A DNA stretch of 64,000 bases, from NCBI GenBank assembly GCA_002067205.1, contig MVQL01000170.1:1-64000 (forward strand). Reading direction: 5' to 3'. A model generated the notes under the pieces. That model was not told where the DNA came from and did not search any database. It was given only the letters and a program-made list of their open reading frames with translations. Positions 51,426 through 59,623 of this stretch are shown in pieces. Position 1 is the stretch's first letter. Every line of letters starts with the position of its first letter. The position numbers were made by a program, and so were the translations under genes. Source of the DNA: Pelotomaculum sp. PtaB.Bin104 (GTDB taxonomy: Bacteria > Bacillota > Desulfotomaculia > Desulfotomaculales > Pelotomaculaceae).

Positions 51426-51884
51426 TTATTTTATAGCAATGGCGATCTTGGTCAATAGCTCGCTTTCAGGCACCTCTTCCGGTGAATTATAGTAGTACTC
51501 GTAGCTCACGCCCAAAGGCTCATAGCCTTTTTCCGCCATCCACTTGGTAATCTCATTATAGGGCTCTTCCATCTGGCTGTAAGGCCCTTTATACATGCAG
51601 GTGACATACCGGCCCGCCGGGATTGCCCCGGCCTGGACATCACCCTGTCCGGGCCGGGCTTTTGCCACGGGAAAGCCCATTTCCACGTCTAAGTCCTGCA
51701 TATCCATGTTGTAATAGGCAGTGTAGGGCACGCCGGCAGGATGCTCGCCGAGCTGGGCCATATACCCCATAATTTTCCCGTAAGCTTCTCCAATTACCTT
51801 CGGCAGGTTTTCTACCGCCGTCCTGGTCCTGATGGACAGAACGGGCTGCTCCTCTTGCTCGTTGAGCTCAAATTGATATTTCAT
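51426..51884 (-). CDS. GyrI-like / AraC effector-binding-domain protein
   Basis: 152 residues from the ATG at 51884 with GAGAGGTGAG just before. The fold is marked by EAYGKIMGYMAQLGEHPAGV, then YYNMDMQDLDVEMGFPVAKA and YVTCMYKGPYSQMEEPYNEI. Such stand-alone SOUL/GyrI-like domains bind small amphipathic or drug molecules. Function here unknown. Confidence 0.88.
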   Translation of the reverse strand: MKYQFELNEQEEQPVLSIRTRTAVENLPKVIGEAYGKIMGYMAQLGEHPAGVPYTAYYNMDMQDLDVEMGFPVAKARPGQGDVQAGAIPAGRYVTCMYKGPYSQMEEPYNEITKWMAEKGYEPLGVSYEYYYNSPEEVPESELLTKIAIAIK

Positions 51885-52303
51885 CAGGCTCACCTCTCTT
51901 TTTTCTAATAATACTGAAGGGGTCTCCATTAATCAATAGCAAAGGTATTTTTTCCAGACCGTAATTATTTCATTCCCACGGGATAAGGCTGATCATACCC
52001 AGGCTTACACGATGGAAGCAATTCGATGCCGCAAAGTCAATTGAATTTCCTATCGCTTTAGTTGTTTCAAAAACATCTTCCAGCAATTCATCAAAAGCAG
52101 CCCCCACTCCCCTCTGCATAGGGGGACACCTGGTTAATGCTCTTTGCCGTTTCTCCCATACTGACTGCCAGGGCAAGGGGCTGAATTTATTTAATTTTAA
52201 TTTTTAATTAACTTATTTTTAATATTAGCATTTTAAAATACTTATACGAGGAATTTCTGAATGCTTAACGACTAGCATCCAGGCAATACCTCTCATCAAC
52301 ATA
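51885..52303. other. interval without a supported gene
   Basis: Two short minus-strand frames (51970-52176 and 52225-52437) are open but have no ribosome site and no recognisable product. Confidence 0.4.
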
Positions 52304-52337
52304 TCGCCGCTTTCGAGGAGAAAGCGGCATTTTTTGT
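52304..52337 (+). terminator. strong intrinsic terminator without an upstream gene
   Basis: GCCGCTTTC pairs with GAAAGCGGC and is followed by ATTTTTTGTG. No plus-strand gene lies in the preceding 950 bases, so it must end an unannotated short RNA or the remains of one. Confidence 0.75.
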
Positions 52338-52556
52338 GCCCTTTATCAATGTAAGCCTTCCTCATCAATCCCTCACCCCTGCGGCTATTTTCACCGCCAA
52401 ACTTATATAATAATCCTGCAAATATTTTCAGGTCCATTTATCCTGAAAAAACCACCATTATTGCGCAAATTAAAGGAACCCGGAGCACTTTGCTAGAATT
52501 TTTTATCTGCAGATTTTCTAACATAAGATTTATGTTTGCTATTAGACCTTTTATTA

Positions 52557-52640
52557 GGTAGGATGAAAGAAAATTAATCAGGCGCTCCTGGCGTAAGCTC
52601 GCTATCGAGAAGGGGGCCTACCGGCGGCGTTATAAGCCGA
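52557..52640 (+). ncRNA. possible structured leader of the exonuclease III gene
   Basis: GGTAGG (52557-52562) pairs with CCTACC (52617-52622); inside are GGCGC-TCCT-GGCG and GCTCG-CTAT-CGAG type hairpins, and after it CGGC...GCCG (52622-52640). The exoA start is 24 bases downstream. I cannot match it to a named riboswitch. Confidence 0.35.
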
Positions 52641-52663
52641 TAGTAATGAAATGGAGAATATCT

Positions 52664-53419
52664 ATGAAACTAATTTCGTGGAATGTAAACGGTCTGCGCG
52701 CCGTCATGAATAAGGGGTTTATGAACTTTTTCCGGGCTGCGGATGCGGATATATTCTGCCTGCAGGAAACAAAAATGCAGCCCGGGCAGGCGGAGCTGGA
52801 CCTGGCCGGCTATGAGGAATACTGGAACAGCGCTGTGAAAAAGGGGTACTCCGGGACGGCTGTTTTCTCCAAGAATAAAGCGATCGCGGTCTCGCTCAAC
52901 CTGGACCAGGAGGAGCACGGGCAGGAGGGACGGGTGCTCACCCTGGAATACGACCGCTTCTATCTCATCAATGCCTACGCCCCAAATGCCCAGCGGGGGC
53001 TGACCCGCCTGGACTACCGGCTGGCCTGGCAGGATGATTTTTGCGCCCACCTGGTAAACCTGGACCGGAAAAAGCCGGTGGTGGTCTGCGGGGATATGAA
53101 TGTGGCCCACCATGAGATAGACATCAAAAACCCCAAGTCCAATGTGGCAAATGCAGGGTTTTCTCCCCAGGAGCGGGCCAAAATGACCGAACTCCTGGCG
53201 GCCGGCTTTGTAGACTCCTTCCGCTTCCTTAACCCCGACAAAGCGGGGGCTTATACCTGGTGGTCCTACATGTTCGATGCCCGGGCCAAAAACGTGGGCT
53301 GGCGCATTGATTATTTTCTGGTTTCAGAGCGCATCAAAGACCGGATTCAGGATGCCTTGATATACTCCGAGGTGATAGGCAGCGACCACTGCCCGATCGG
53401 CCTGGAGCTTTGCATTTAA
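52664..53419 (+). CDS. exodeoxyribonuclease III / AP endonuclease
   Basis: 251 residues. MKLISWNVNGLRAVMNKGFM begins the fold and is followed by DIFCLQETKMQPGQAEL, YAPNAQRGLTRLDYRLAW, VCGDMNVAHHEIDIKNPKSN and SDHCPIGLEL, all the metal and catalytic motifs of the Xth/ExoA family. It repairs abasic sites and 3' blocked ends. Start ATG at 52664, seven bases after GGAG; the longer frame begins 18 bases earlier. Confidence 0.94.
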   Translation: MKLISWNVNGLRAVMNKGFMNFFRAADADIFCLQETKMQPGQAELDLAGYEEYWNSAVKKGYSGTAVFSKNKAIAVSLNLDQEEHGQEGRVLTLEYDRFYLINAYAPNAQRGLTRLDYRLAWQDDFCAHLVNLDRKKPVVVCGDMNVAHHEIDIKNPKSNVANAGFSPQERAKMTELLAAGFVDSFRFLNPDKAGAYTWWSYMFDARAKNVGWRIDYFLVSERIKDRIQDALIYSEVIGSDHCPIGLELCI

Positions 53420-53622
53420 GATAAATAGCGCCCAAGGGATTAAGAAAGCATTTAATGGCTGCTCCGGCACTCGGAGTTTTGCAGACAGATAAATATTTAT
53501 AATAGAGCAATATTTCTTTTGCAACTTAGTATATTTTAATTTATTGTCTTAAATATTTTAAACATTGACTATTTAGTTATAGTATAATAATAGCGATGTA
53601 AATAATTTGAGGGGGTGTTTGC

Positions 53623-55236
53623 ATGAGCAGGAAATCCTTATTTAAAGTAGTGTTGACCTTGTTTTTATGTTTTAGTGTGGTCCTCGCTACAGACGCGGCG
53701 CAACCCACGGCAAAGGACTTAGTTTTAGCCAGCATCAACAGCTTCAACCTGGGTATTGACAAAGGCTTTTATGAAAAGTCCCAGGATGTAACCAATATTA
53801 CGGTAACTGAGTTTGACGGCAGCCTGACAAAAGAGTTAGGCCAGGTTAAGGGCTCATCGACGGAATTCATCTCACAGCTGGATGCATCCAACAATGCAAT
53901 TAAAATAAACTACACCACTAACGTATCCGGCAGCGAGCACAGCGGAGACTTTTACTTAAAAGATGACAAAATTATCTTTACTAAAGACATCTTTTTATTG
54001 CTGAAGGAATTTGGGCTTGACGTCTTTGAGGACAATCCCGCCCTGCTGGAGCAAAGCCCCGAATATCTGTATTTATCCAATGGACAACTCAATAGTGTTT
54101 GGGAACAGATGCTCAGCTATCAAAACCAGGAACTACCCCAGGAATACAAGGATCTGCTGCTTTTCCTGGTGGAGGCCATACCGGACGAATACTTCAGCCT
54201 GTCCAACGGTAAAGTTACCTTGAAGCTGGACCAAAACGGCCTGGAAGATGTGATCTATAACCTGCTGGTTAAAATAAAAAACGAGAAGGAAAGAGCTGCC
54301 GATCTCGTCATTAATTTAAACAAATACAGTTACGAGCAGATGGGCATGGACCCCGAGCAAATGAAGCAGGATATCATCGCCGGCATCGACAGCATGCCCG
54401 TTATATCCCGGGAGGATATTAAGCTGGTCAGCACCTTCGTCACAGTCAAAGAATTCACTTATGAAGCCTCCCTCATGCCCGGCGGGCCGAAAAACTTTAA
54501 GATGGACCTGGGCTTTAAAGCACCCAATGGCTCGGCTAGCGGACAACTCGCTGTCGTTTTTGACGGTGCCGGGACTCAAGAGAACATGAAAGGTTCATAC
54601 AGCATCTCGGGCAACTTCAATGACATAAACGGCCCTAAGGTCGATTTTTCCATGACCGGTTTGTACAATTACAAATCTGAGGTAGCTGATTCGGATATCA
54701 CTATTAAAGCCACAGCCAAAGACAATAACACCGGGGAATTATTATTGAATCTCGGCGCCACAGCCAAATCCACCACCAAAGTGGACCATAGCCTGGTGGT
54801 CAGCGTTCCTGAATTGAATGCCTCCAACAGCGCCGATCTGGCAGTCCTGCTCCCGGAGCTGCAGCAGGTTTTAGAGCCGCCCGTTGTGGGAGCGGCTGAT
54901 TTGCAATTAGTGGTAAACGGCAACGTCATCTCAACTGATGTGAAACCAGCAATTATCGGCAGCGGGCAGCTCGTGGTGCCGGCCAGAGCCGTTTTAGAAG
55001 CGCTGGGCTGCAACGTTGAGTGGATCGAGCCCAACGAAGTGCACATCAAATCCGGTGACAAAACAATTCTAATAATTATAGATAGCAAAAATTATCAGGT
55101 CAACGGGCAGGAAAAAGCCTTAAGCACACCGGCCTACCTGGAAGCAGACCGCACAATGATCCCGGCAAGCTTCCTGGTTGACGAATTAGGCACTAGGATT
55201 AAACTGGTAAACGGTGCAGTAGTGATCACGAAATAA
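53623..55236 (+). CDS. secreted protein with C-terminal copper-amine-oxidase-N domain
   Basis: 537 residues. Signal peptide (KVVLTLFLCFSVVLATDA), then a long unassigned region of about 390 residues with alternating beta-like segments, and a C-terminal copper amine oxidase N-terminal-like domain (QLVVNGNVISTDVKPAIIGS, then LVVPARAVLEALGCNVEWIE and RTMIPASFLVDELGTR). This domain pairs with wall anchoring in clostridia. GAGGGGGTG precedes the ATG, and a -10 TATAAT or TAATAG box lies about 35 bases upstream. A terminator follows. Confidence 0.88.
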   Translation: MSRKSLFKVVLTLFLCFSVVLATDAAQPTAKDLVLASINSFNLGIDKGFYEKSQDVTNITVTEFDGSLTKELGQVKGSSTEFISQLDASNNAIKINYTTNVSGSEHSGDFYLKDDKIIFTKDIFLLLKEFGLDVFEDNPALLEQSPEYLYLSNGQLNSVWEQMLSYQNQELPQEYKDLLLFLVEAIPDEYFSLSNGKVTLKLDQNGLEDVIYNLLVKIKNEKERAADLVINLNKYSYEQMGMDPEQMKQDIIAGIDSMPVISREDIKLVSTFVTVKEFTYEASLMPGGPKNFKMDLGFKAPNGSASGQLAVVFDGAGTQENMKGSYSISGNFNDINGPKVDFSMTGLYNYKSEVADSDITIKATAKDNNTGELLLNLGATAKSTTKVDHSLVVSVPELNASNSADLAVLLPELQQVLEPPVVGAADLQLVVNGNVISTDVKPAIIGSGQLVVPARAVLEALGCNVEWIEPNEVHIKSGDKTILIIIDSKNYQVNGQEKALSTPAYLEADRTMIPASFLVDELGTRIKLVNGAVVITK

Positions 55237-55257
55237 CTCATAAGCAACCAATAATAA

Positions 55258-55296
55258 ACCCGTCGTTTCGCAATTAAAACGGCGGGTATTTTTTTG
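55258..55296 (+). terminator. intrinsic terminator of the 53623 gene
   Basis: ACCCGTCGTTT pairs with AAACGGCGGGT with one G-T pair and is followed by ATTTTTTT. Confidence 0.85.
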
Positions 55297-55299
55297 GTT

Positions 55300-55507
55300 A
55301 CTCTTATTATTTACTTTTTTGTAGCTACGTGGGGAATTTCCCTACGTCCATCAAGCTTCTTCTCTTTGGAAGAAATCAGGAAGGCTTGCCATGCCCATGT
55401 AAAGCTAAAACTGCCATCCCACTTCCACAACCCTTAAAGATCTGTAACATAAATAAATTTATATTGTCTTTACTGTTGAAAAAGCCGCACCGGCTTTTTT
55501 CTTTTTA
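55300..55507 (+). ncRNA. possible small RNA ending in an orphan terminator
   Basis: A perfect terminator (AAAAAGCCG-CAC-CGGCTTTTT at 55478-55500, followed by CTTTTT) has no gene before it: 55297-55477 has no open frame with a ribosome site. The stretch includes GTGGGGAATTTCCCTAC and CTTCTTCTCTTTGGAAGAAA hairpins. A separate transcript of about 180 bases is plausible; its identity is unknown. Confidence 0.4.
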
Positions 55508-55595
55508 TTTTTTTGTTATAATTTAACCGGTTGCACTGTCACAAATAAGCTTCTGTCTTTGTTATATAAGTGAAGTCCCCAGTTGGGAGGCCGAG

Positions 55596-56138
55596 ATGAC
55601 CTTGCCGGAAAACGACAACAGAATTAAACCGGCAATTTTCCAGGCTCTTTTTGACCGCCATTACCCGGCCTTGTGCAGGAAGCTGATTGGCCTTTTGGGC
55701 AGCCGCGCCGCCGCGGAGGACGTTGCCCAGGAAGCGTTTATGAAGCTTTACCTCACACCGCCCCGGGAGGACGCCAACCTGCGCGGTTGGCTCTCCAAAG
55801 TGGCGACAAACCTGGCCATTAATCAGCTGCGCAGCGAAGGCAGCAGGAGGCGCCGGGAAACCAACGCCGGGCGGGCCCGGGACACTGACCTGGTGGAGGG
55901 CCCCGAAGACGCGCTCCTGCGGGAAGAAAAGGCGCTCCTGACCAAGCGAGTACTGGAGATCCTGCCGGAGAGGGACCGGGCCTGCCTGCTCCTGAGGTTT
56001 TCGGGGATGAGTTACGCCGGCATCGCCGCAGCACTGGGTCTGAAAGAGACTTCGGTCGGGACCCTGCTGGCGCGGGCCCGCGCCAGTTTCAAAAGCGAGT
56101 ACACCAGGCTCAAGGAGAGTGATGACGGTGTGTTATGA
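55596..56138 (+). CDS. ECF-type RNA polymerase sigma factor
   Basis: 180 residues. Region 2: IFQALFDRHYPALCRKLIGL, then SRAAAEDVAQEAFMKLYL; region 4: LEILPERDRACLLLRFSGMS, then YAGIAAALGLKETSVGTLLA. GGGAGG precedes the ATG. It overlaps the anti-sigma gene, so it is held inactive by that membrane protein until a signal arrives. Its likely target is its own operon or the adjacent ABC transporter. No clear ECF promoter motif could be assigned. Confidence 0.93.
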   Translation: MTLPENDNRIKPAIFQALFDRHYPALCRKLIGLLGSRAAAEDVAQEAFMKLYLTPPREDANLRGWLSKVATNLAINQLRSEGSRRRRETNAGRARDTDLVEGPEDALLREEKALLTKRVLEILPERDRACLLLRFSGMSYAGIAAALGLKETSVGTLLARARASFKSEYTRLKESDDGVL

Positions 56139-57273
56139 CACCGGTACGCTGCAGGCTTTCCTGGATGGGGAAATATCCGGCAGTCAGCGGTCAGCGATTG
56201 AAAAACACCTGCTGGAATGCAGTTCATGCCGCGCAGCCCTGGAGCAATTAAGGGAAAACCTAACTTTCACCGATACCAGGTTGTCCGGCTACCTGCAGCA
56301 TATGAGCCGGGAGGAATTTGATACCGGCGCGGCCTGGCTCCGGTTCAACACTAACCGGCGAAGCGGTCAAAATAAGCTTAAGACAAGGAAGGGAGTAATC
56401 CAAATGCTGTCAAGATACCGGGCAGCCACTACTGCAGCCGTATTGGTTTTAGCGGTGGTGTTTGCCTTCAGTTTCAGTTCGGTGCGCACAATGGCCAGTG
56501 AGCTGCTTACCGTTTTCCGGGTTGAAAAAGTAAAAACGATCAGCATATCGCCTGCTGACATAGCCAGTATGGAAAAGGCCATCCGCAATGGCGCCGGCCA
56601 GGTGGACATTGAAAACTTCGGCAATCTGGAATTTATTGGCAAGCAAACCACAAATAAAGTATCTCTAAGTGAAGCGCGGGCCGGGGTGGACTTCCAGCTT
56701 AAGCTGCCCGAGCCCCTGCCGGCGGGGTACAGCCTCAAGGAAATTTATCTAAACACTGGGGGAACCTTGAACCTGACCCTGAACACCGTCAACACCAACC
56801 AGGTGCTGAAATCCCTGGGGAGTGAAAAACTCCTGCCGGACGAACTTAACGGCAAGATGTTCTCCGTAAAAGTGCCGGCGGCAGTCCAGACCCGCTATAC
56901 CGGAGATGGTGACACCAGCATCTCGGTGCTGCAGAGCAGAAGCCCCGAGCTCATCGCCCAGGGCTCGGATGTGAGCGCCATTCGTGACGCGCTATTGGCG
57001 CTGCCATTTCTGCCGGAAAGCCTGCGCGACCAACTGGCGTCAATTAACGACTGGCAGCATACCTTCCTGGTCCCGGATTTCGAAGGCACCACCCGGGAAG
57101 TCGATGTGGCCGGGTCACGGGGTGTATTTATCACACCACCCGCCGATAATGATAATCACCGGGGCGGCCCCGCACCTAACAACCTGATTTGGCAGGAGAA
57201 CGGCATTGTTTACGCAGTCAGCGGGAACCTGACCCTGGAGCAAGCCCAGGCAATAGCAGCATCGATGAAGTAA
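56128..57273 (+). CDS. transmembrane anti-sigma factor with zinc-finger domain
   Basis: 381 residues from the GTG at 56128, eight bases after GGAGAG. The zf-HC2 motif HLLECSSCRAALEQL lies at residues 29-43, so a zinc-bound anti-sigma domain is expected. A single membrane helix (TTAAVLVLAVVFAFSFSSV) follows, and the extracytoplasmic part has DUF4367-like strands (VDFQLKLPEPLPAGYSLKEI, then NLIWQENGIVYAVSGNL). It senses an envelope signal and binds the sigma factor encoded just before it. Confidence 0.88.
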   Translation: MCYDTGTLQAFLDGEISGSQRSAIEKHLLECSSCRAALEQLRENLTFTDTRLSGYLQHMSREEFDTGAAWLRFNTNRRSGQNKLKTRKGVIQMLSRYRAATTAAVLVLAVVFAFSFSSVRTMASELLTVFRVEKVKTISISPADIASMEKAIRNGAGQVDIENFGNLEFIGKQTTNKVSLSEARAGVDFQLKLPEPLPAGYSLKEIYLNTGGTLNLTLNTVNTNQVLKSLGSEKLLPDELNGKMFSVKVPAAVQTRYTGDGDTSISVLQSRSPELIAQGSDVSAIRDALLALPFLPESLRDQLASINDWQHTFLVPDFEGTTREVDVAGSRGVFITPPADNDNHRGGPAPNNLIWQENGIVYAVSGNLTLEQAQAIAASMK

Positions 57274-57278
57274 CTGAA

Positions 57279-57312
57279 CAGGCCACCGCGTTAAACCGGT
57301 GGCCTGGTTTTC
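57279..57312 (+). terminator. hairpin after the anti-sigma gene
   Basis: GGCCACCG (57281-57288) pairs with CGGTGGCC (57297-57304), then TGGTTTTCC. A moderate terminator separating the sigma pair from the ABC genes. Confidence 0.6.
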
Positions 57313-57375
57313 CGTCTCTCCTTAAGTTTTAAAACCTGCCGGCATAGTTATTATATAAGAAGACGAGGTAGATCA

Positions 57376-58281
57376 ATGATCCTGGAAACCAACAACCTGA
57401 CCAAAATGTACGGGACCAAGGCGGCCTGCTCGAATATTTGCCTCTTGGTAGACGGGGGGCAAATATTCGGTTTTCTCGGCCCTAACGGCGCGGGCAAAAG
57501 CACCCTGGTAAAGATGCTGGTGGGGCTGCTCTTCCCCACTTCCGGCATGGCAAATATTTTGGGCAGCCCCCTGGGCAACCTGGGGACACGGGCTAAAATC
57601 GGCTACCTGCCTGAAAGTTTTAGCTACCAGGAATGGCTTACGGGCGAAGAGCTGCTTTCCTTCCACGGCTCCCTGTACGGGATGAGCCGGGCAGACAGGA
57701 ACAAACGCATACCGCTGGCTTTGCGGCAGGTCGGACTAAGCGGCAAAGAGAAGCAAAAAGTCGGCTCCTACAGCAAGGGCATGCACCAGCGCGCGGGGCT
57801 GGCCTGTGCCCTGCTCCACGACCCGGACCTGATTTTTTTGGACGAGCCGACCTCCGCCTTGGACCCCCTGGGGCGGCGCGAGGTGCGGGAAATTATGCTG
57901 GAGCTGCGGGAAAGTGGCAAAACCATATTTCTCAACAGCCATCTCCTAAGCGAAGTGGAGATGGTGTGTGACCGGGTGGCCTTTATTAATCAGGGGAAAA
58001 TTGTGGCCAGCGGCACGCTGGCAGAGCTGGCTGCGCAAACAGTAGAGGTGGAACTGCAGGCAGAAGGCCTGACCCAGGCCGCGCTGGCGGAGCTGGCCTC
58101 CCGGAGCAGCAGCCTCAAGACTGAAGGGCGGCTCGTCAGGGTTACCCTCAAGGAACGGGAGCAGATCCCGGCAATAGCTGAAGCAGTAGTCAGAAATGGG
58201 GGCCGGCTATTCAGCCTTAACGTCGTGCACAACTCTCTGGAAGACTTGTTTGTAGACCTCATGCAAAGTGGTGATCAGTAG
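57376..58281 (+). CDS. ABC transporter ATP-binding protein (bacitracin-type)
   Basis: 301 residues. Walker A GPNGAGKST, signature SYSKGMHQR, Walker B LIFLDEPTSALD and H-loop FLNSHLLSEVE are all present. The C-terminal tail (LADLAAQT...EVELQAEG region) is the extra domain of BcrA/NatA-like ATPases. It works with the next gene, whose start is one base after this stop. With the sigma/anti-sigma pair upstream, an envelope-stress export system is a reasonable inference. Confidence 0.92.
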   Translation: MILETNNLTKMYGTKAACSNICLLVDGGQIFGFLGPNGAGKSTLVKMLVGLLFPTSGMANILGSPLGNLGTRAKIGYLPESFSYQEWLTGEELLSFHGSLYGMSRADRNKRIPLALRQVGLSGKEKQKVGSYSKGMHQRAGLACALLHDPDLIFLDEPTSALDPLGRREVREIMLELRESGKTIFLNSHLLSEVEMVCDRVAFINQGKIVASGTLAELAAQTVEVELQAEGLTQAALAELASRSSSLKTEGRLVRVTLKEREQIPAIAEAVVRNGGRLFSLNVVHNSLEDLFVDLMQSGDQ

Positions 58282-58282
58282 G

Positions 58283-59110
58283 ATGCTAACCATATTTTTG
58301 TTAACTTTCAAGGAAATAATCCGGCGCCGGATTTTACTGGTCACGGTCATCCTGGCTGCGATCTTTCTGGCGCTGTACGGCACCGGCGTCCACTATGGCT
58401 ACCAGGAAATGAGCCGCGGCGCGGGTCTGTTAAAGGCGCTGATTGTGCCAATGTTCCTGGCCCTGGGGCTTTACTTCGGCAGCTTTATCATTTCATTTCT
58501 GGCGGTCATGGCCGCCGTCGGCACTGTTTCCAGTGAAATTGAGAACGGTGTGATGCACGCCATCGTACCCGGCCCGGTCAGGCGCTCATCGATCCTCCTG
58601 GGCAAATTTTTCGGCTACGGCTTGATGCTGTCTATCTTTTCCGCCTTATTTTACCTGGCTATACTGCTGATCGTACATTACAATACAGGCCTGGATGTCC
58701 CCGTAAAAGTGGCTTCAGCAGGACTTTTTTGCCTGCAGCCATTAATTCTGCTTGCCTTAGCCCTGTTTGGCTCCACCTTTCTTTCTACTTTGGCTAATGG
58801 CATTGGGGTTTTTATGCTTTACACCATCGGAGTGATCGGCGGCATGCTGGAACAAATCGGCTACCTGGCCGGCAGCAATGTTCTGGTCAACATCGGCATC
58901 GTCTCCAGCCTTTTGATGCCCGCCGACGCTATTTACCGGAAAATCGTTTACACACTTCTATCCGTGCCGGGCGCGTCTTTCTCCACCTCAATGCTGGGCC
59001 CCTTCGGCAGCAGCACAGAGCCGAGCGTCTGGATGCTGGTCTATACCGGCTTCTATATTTTGGGGTTTCTATTACTGGCGATGCGAGTATTTAACCGGAG
59101 AGATATTTAG
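58283..59110 (+). CDS. ABC transporter permease (ABC-2 type)
   Basis: 275 residues, six membrane helices: RRRILLVTVILAAIFLALYG, LIVPMFLALGLYFGSFIISF, then SILLGKFFGYGLMLSIFSAL and further pairs to the end GFLLLAMRVFNRRDI. It begins at the ATG at 58283, one base after the ATPase stop. It pairs with that ATPase. The substrate is not inferable. Confidence 0.88.
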   Translation: MLTIFLLTFKEIIRRRILLVTVILAAIFLALYGTGVHYGYQEMSRGAGLLKALIVPMFLALGLYFGSFIISFLAVMAAVGTVSSEIENGVMHAIVPGPVRRSSILLGKFFGYGLMLSIFSALFYLAILLIVHYNTGLDVPVKVASAGLFCLQPLILLALALFGSTFLSTLANGIGVFMLYTIGVIGGMLEQIGYLAGSNVLVNIGIVSSLLMPADAIYRKIVYTLLSVPGASFSTSMLGPFGSSTEPSVWMLVYTGFYILGFLLLAMRVFNRRDI

Positions 59111-59502
59111 GAGGAAAAAACTGCTCCCTTTATACAATTCGAATATCTATAGATATCTTTTATTTTCTTAGTTTTTCACATTATGGTCGGATAGCATAAC
59201 TTATAACTCACAATTATATCAATGTCGAGCTCTTTTGAGTAAAGGTACTTATACGCCGGTAGCCCACATCATCTAAAGCTTGCATCAGTTTTAGTAATTA
59301 TAACCGCTATTTTAATATCAACACTTATCTCATAGGTGTGCCTCCCACTTCACTGGCATAAACCCCATCGAATTTAAAACTTTTACTTATATGTTCCCCA
59401 ACTTGGTTGGCTTATTTTAGAATAGATGCAAAAAGCTTCAGAAAGTTGCAATAATATTCAAAAGGTTATTATTGTTTTCTGTGGAATAATTCTTGTGTAT
59501 TA
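59111..59502. other. non-coding interval, perhaps decayed gene fragments
   Basis: About 390 AT-rich bases. The minus strand holds short, non-continuous protein-like pieces (KFDGVYASEVGGTPMR and LPAYKYLYSKELDIDIIV), which may be a degraded gene. A plus-strand ATG at 59425 opens a 25-codon hydrophobic frame (MQKASESCNNIQKVIIVFCG) without a ribosome site. Confidence 0.35.
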
Positions 59503-59538
59503 AAAAGCTCATTCTGTTACCGGAATGGGCTGTTTTTT
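59503..59538 (+). terminator. terminator or attenuator upstream of agrC
   Basis: AAAAAGCTCATTC pairs with GGAATGGGCTGTTTTTT. It is 85 bases before the agrC start, so it either ends an unseen upstream RNA or attenuates the agr transcript. Confidence 0.65.
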
Positions 59539-59623
59539 GACCCTTTCGAGCGGCAAAAAGACCCTTTGGGACATCGACAGCAGGAATTACATTTTTTATA
59601 AACAAATAATAAGGAGTGGAAAT

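Noticed and set aside
51970-52176. Short minus-strand frame (DELLEDVFETTKAIGNSIDF)
   Set aside because: No ribosome site and no recognisable family; too weak to call a gene.
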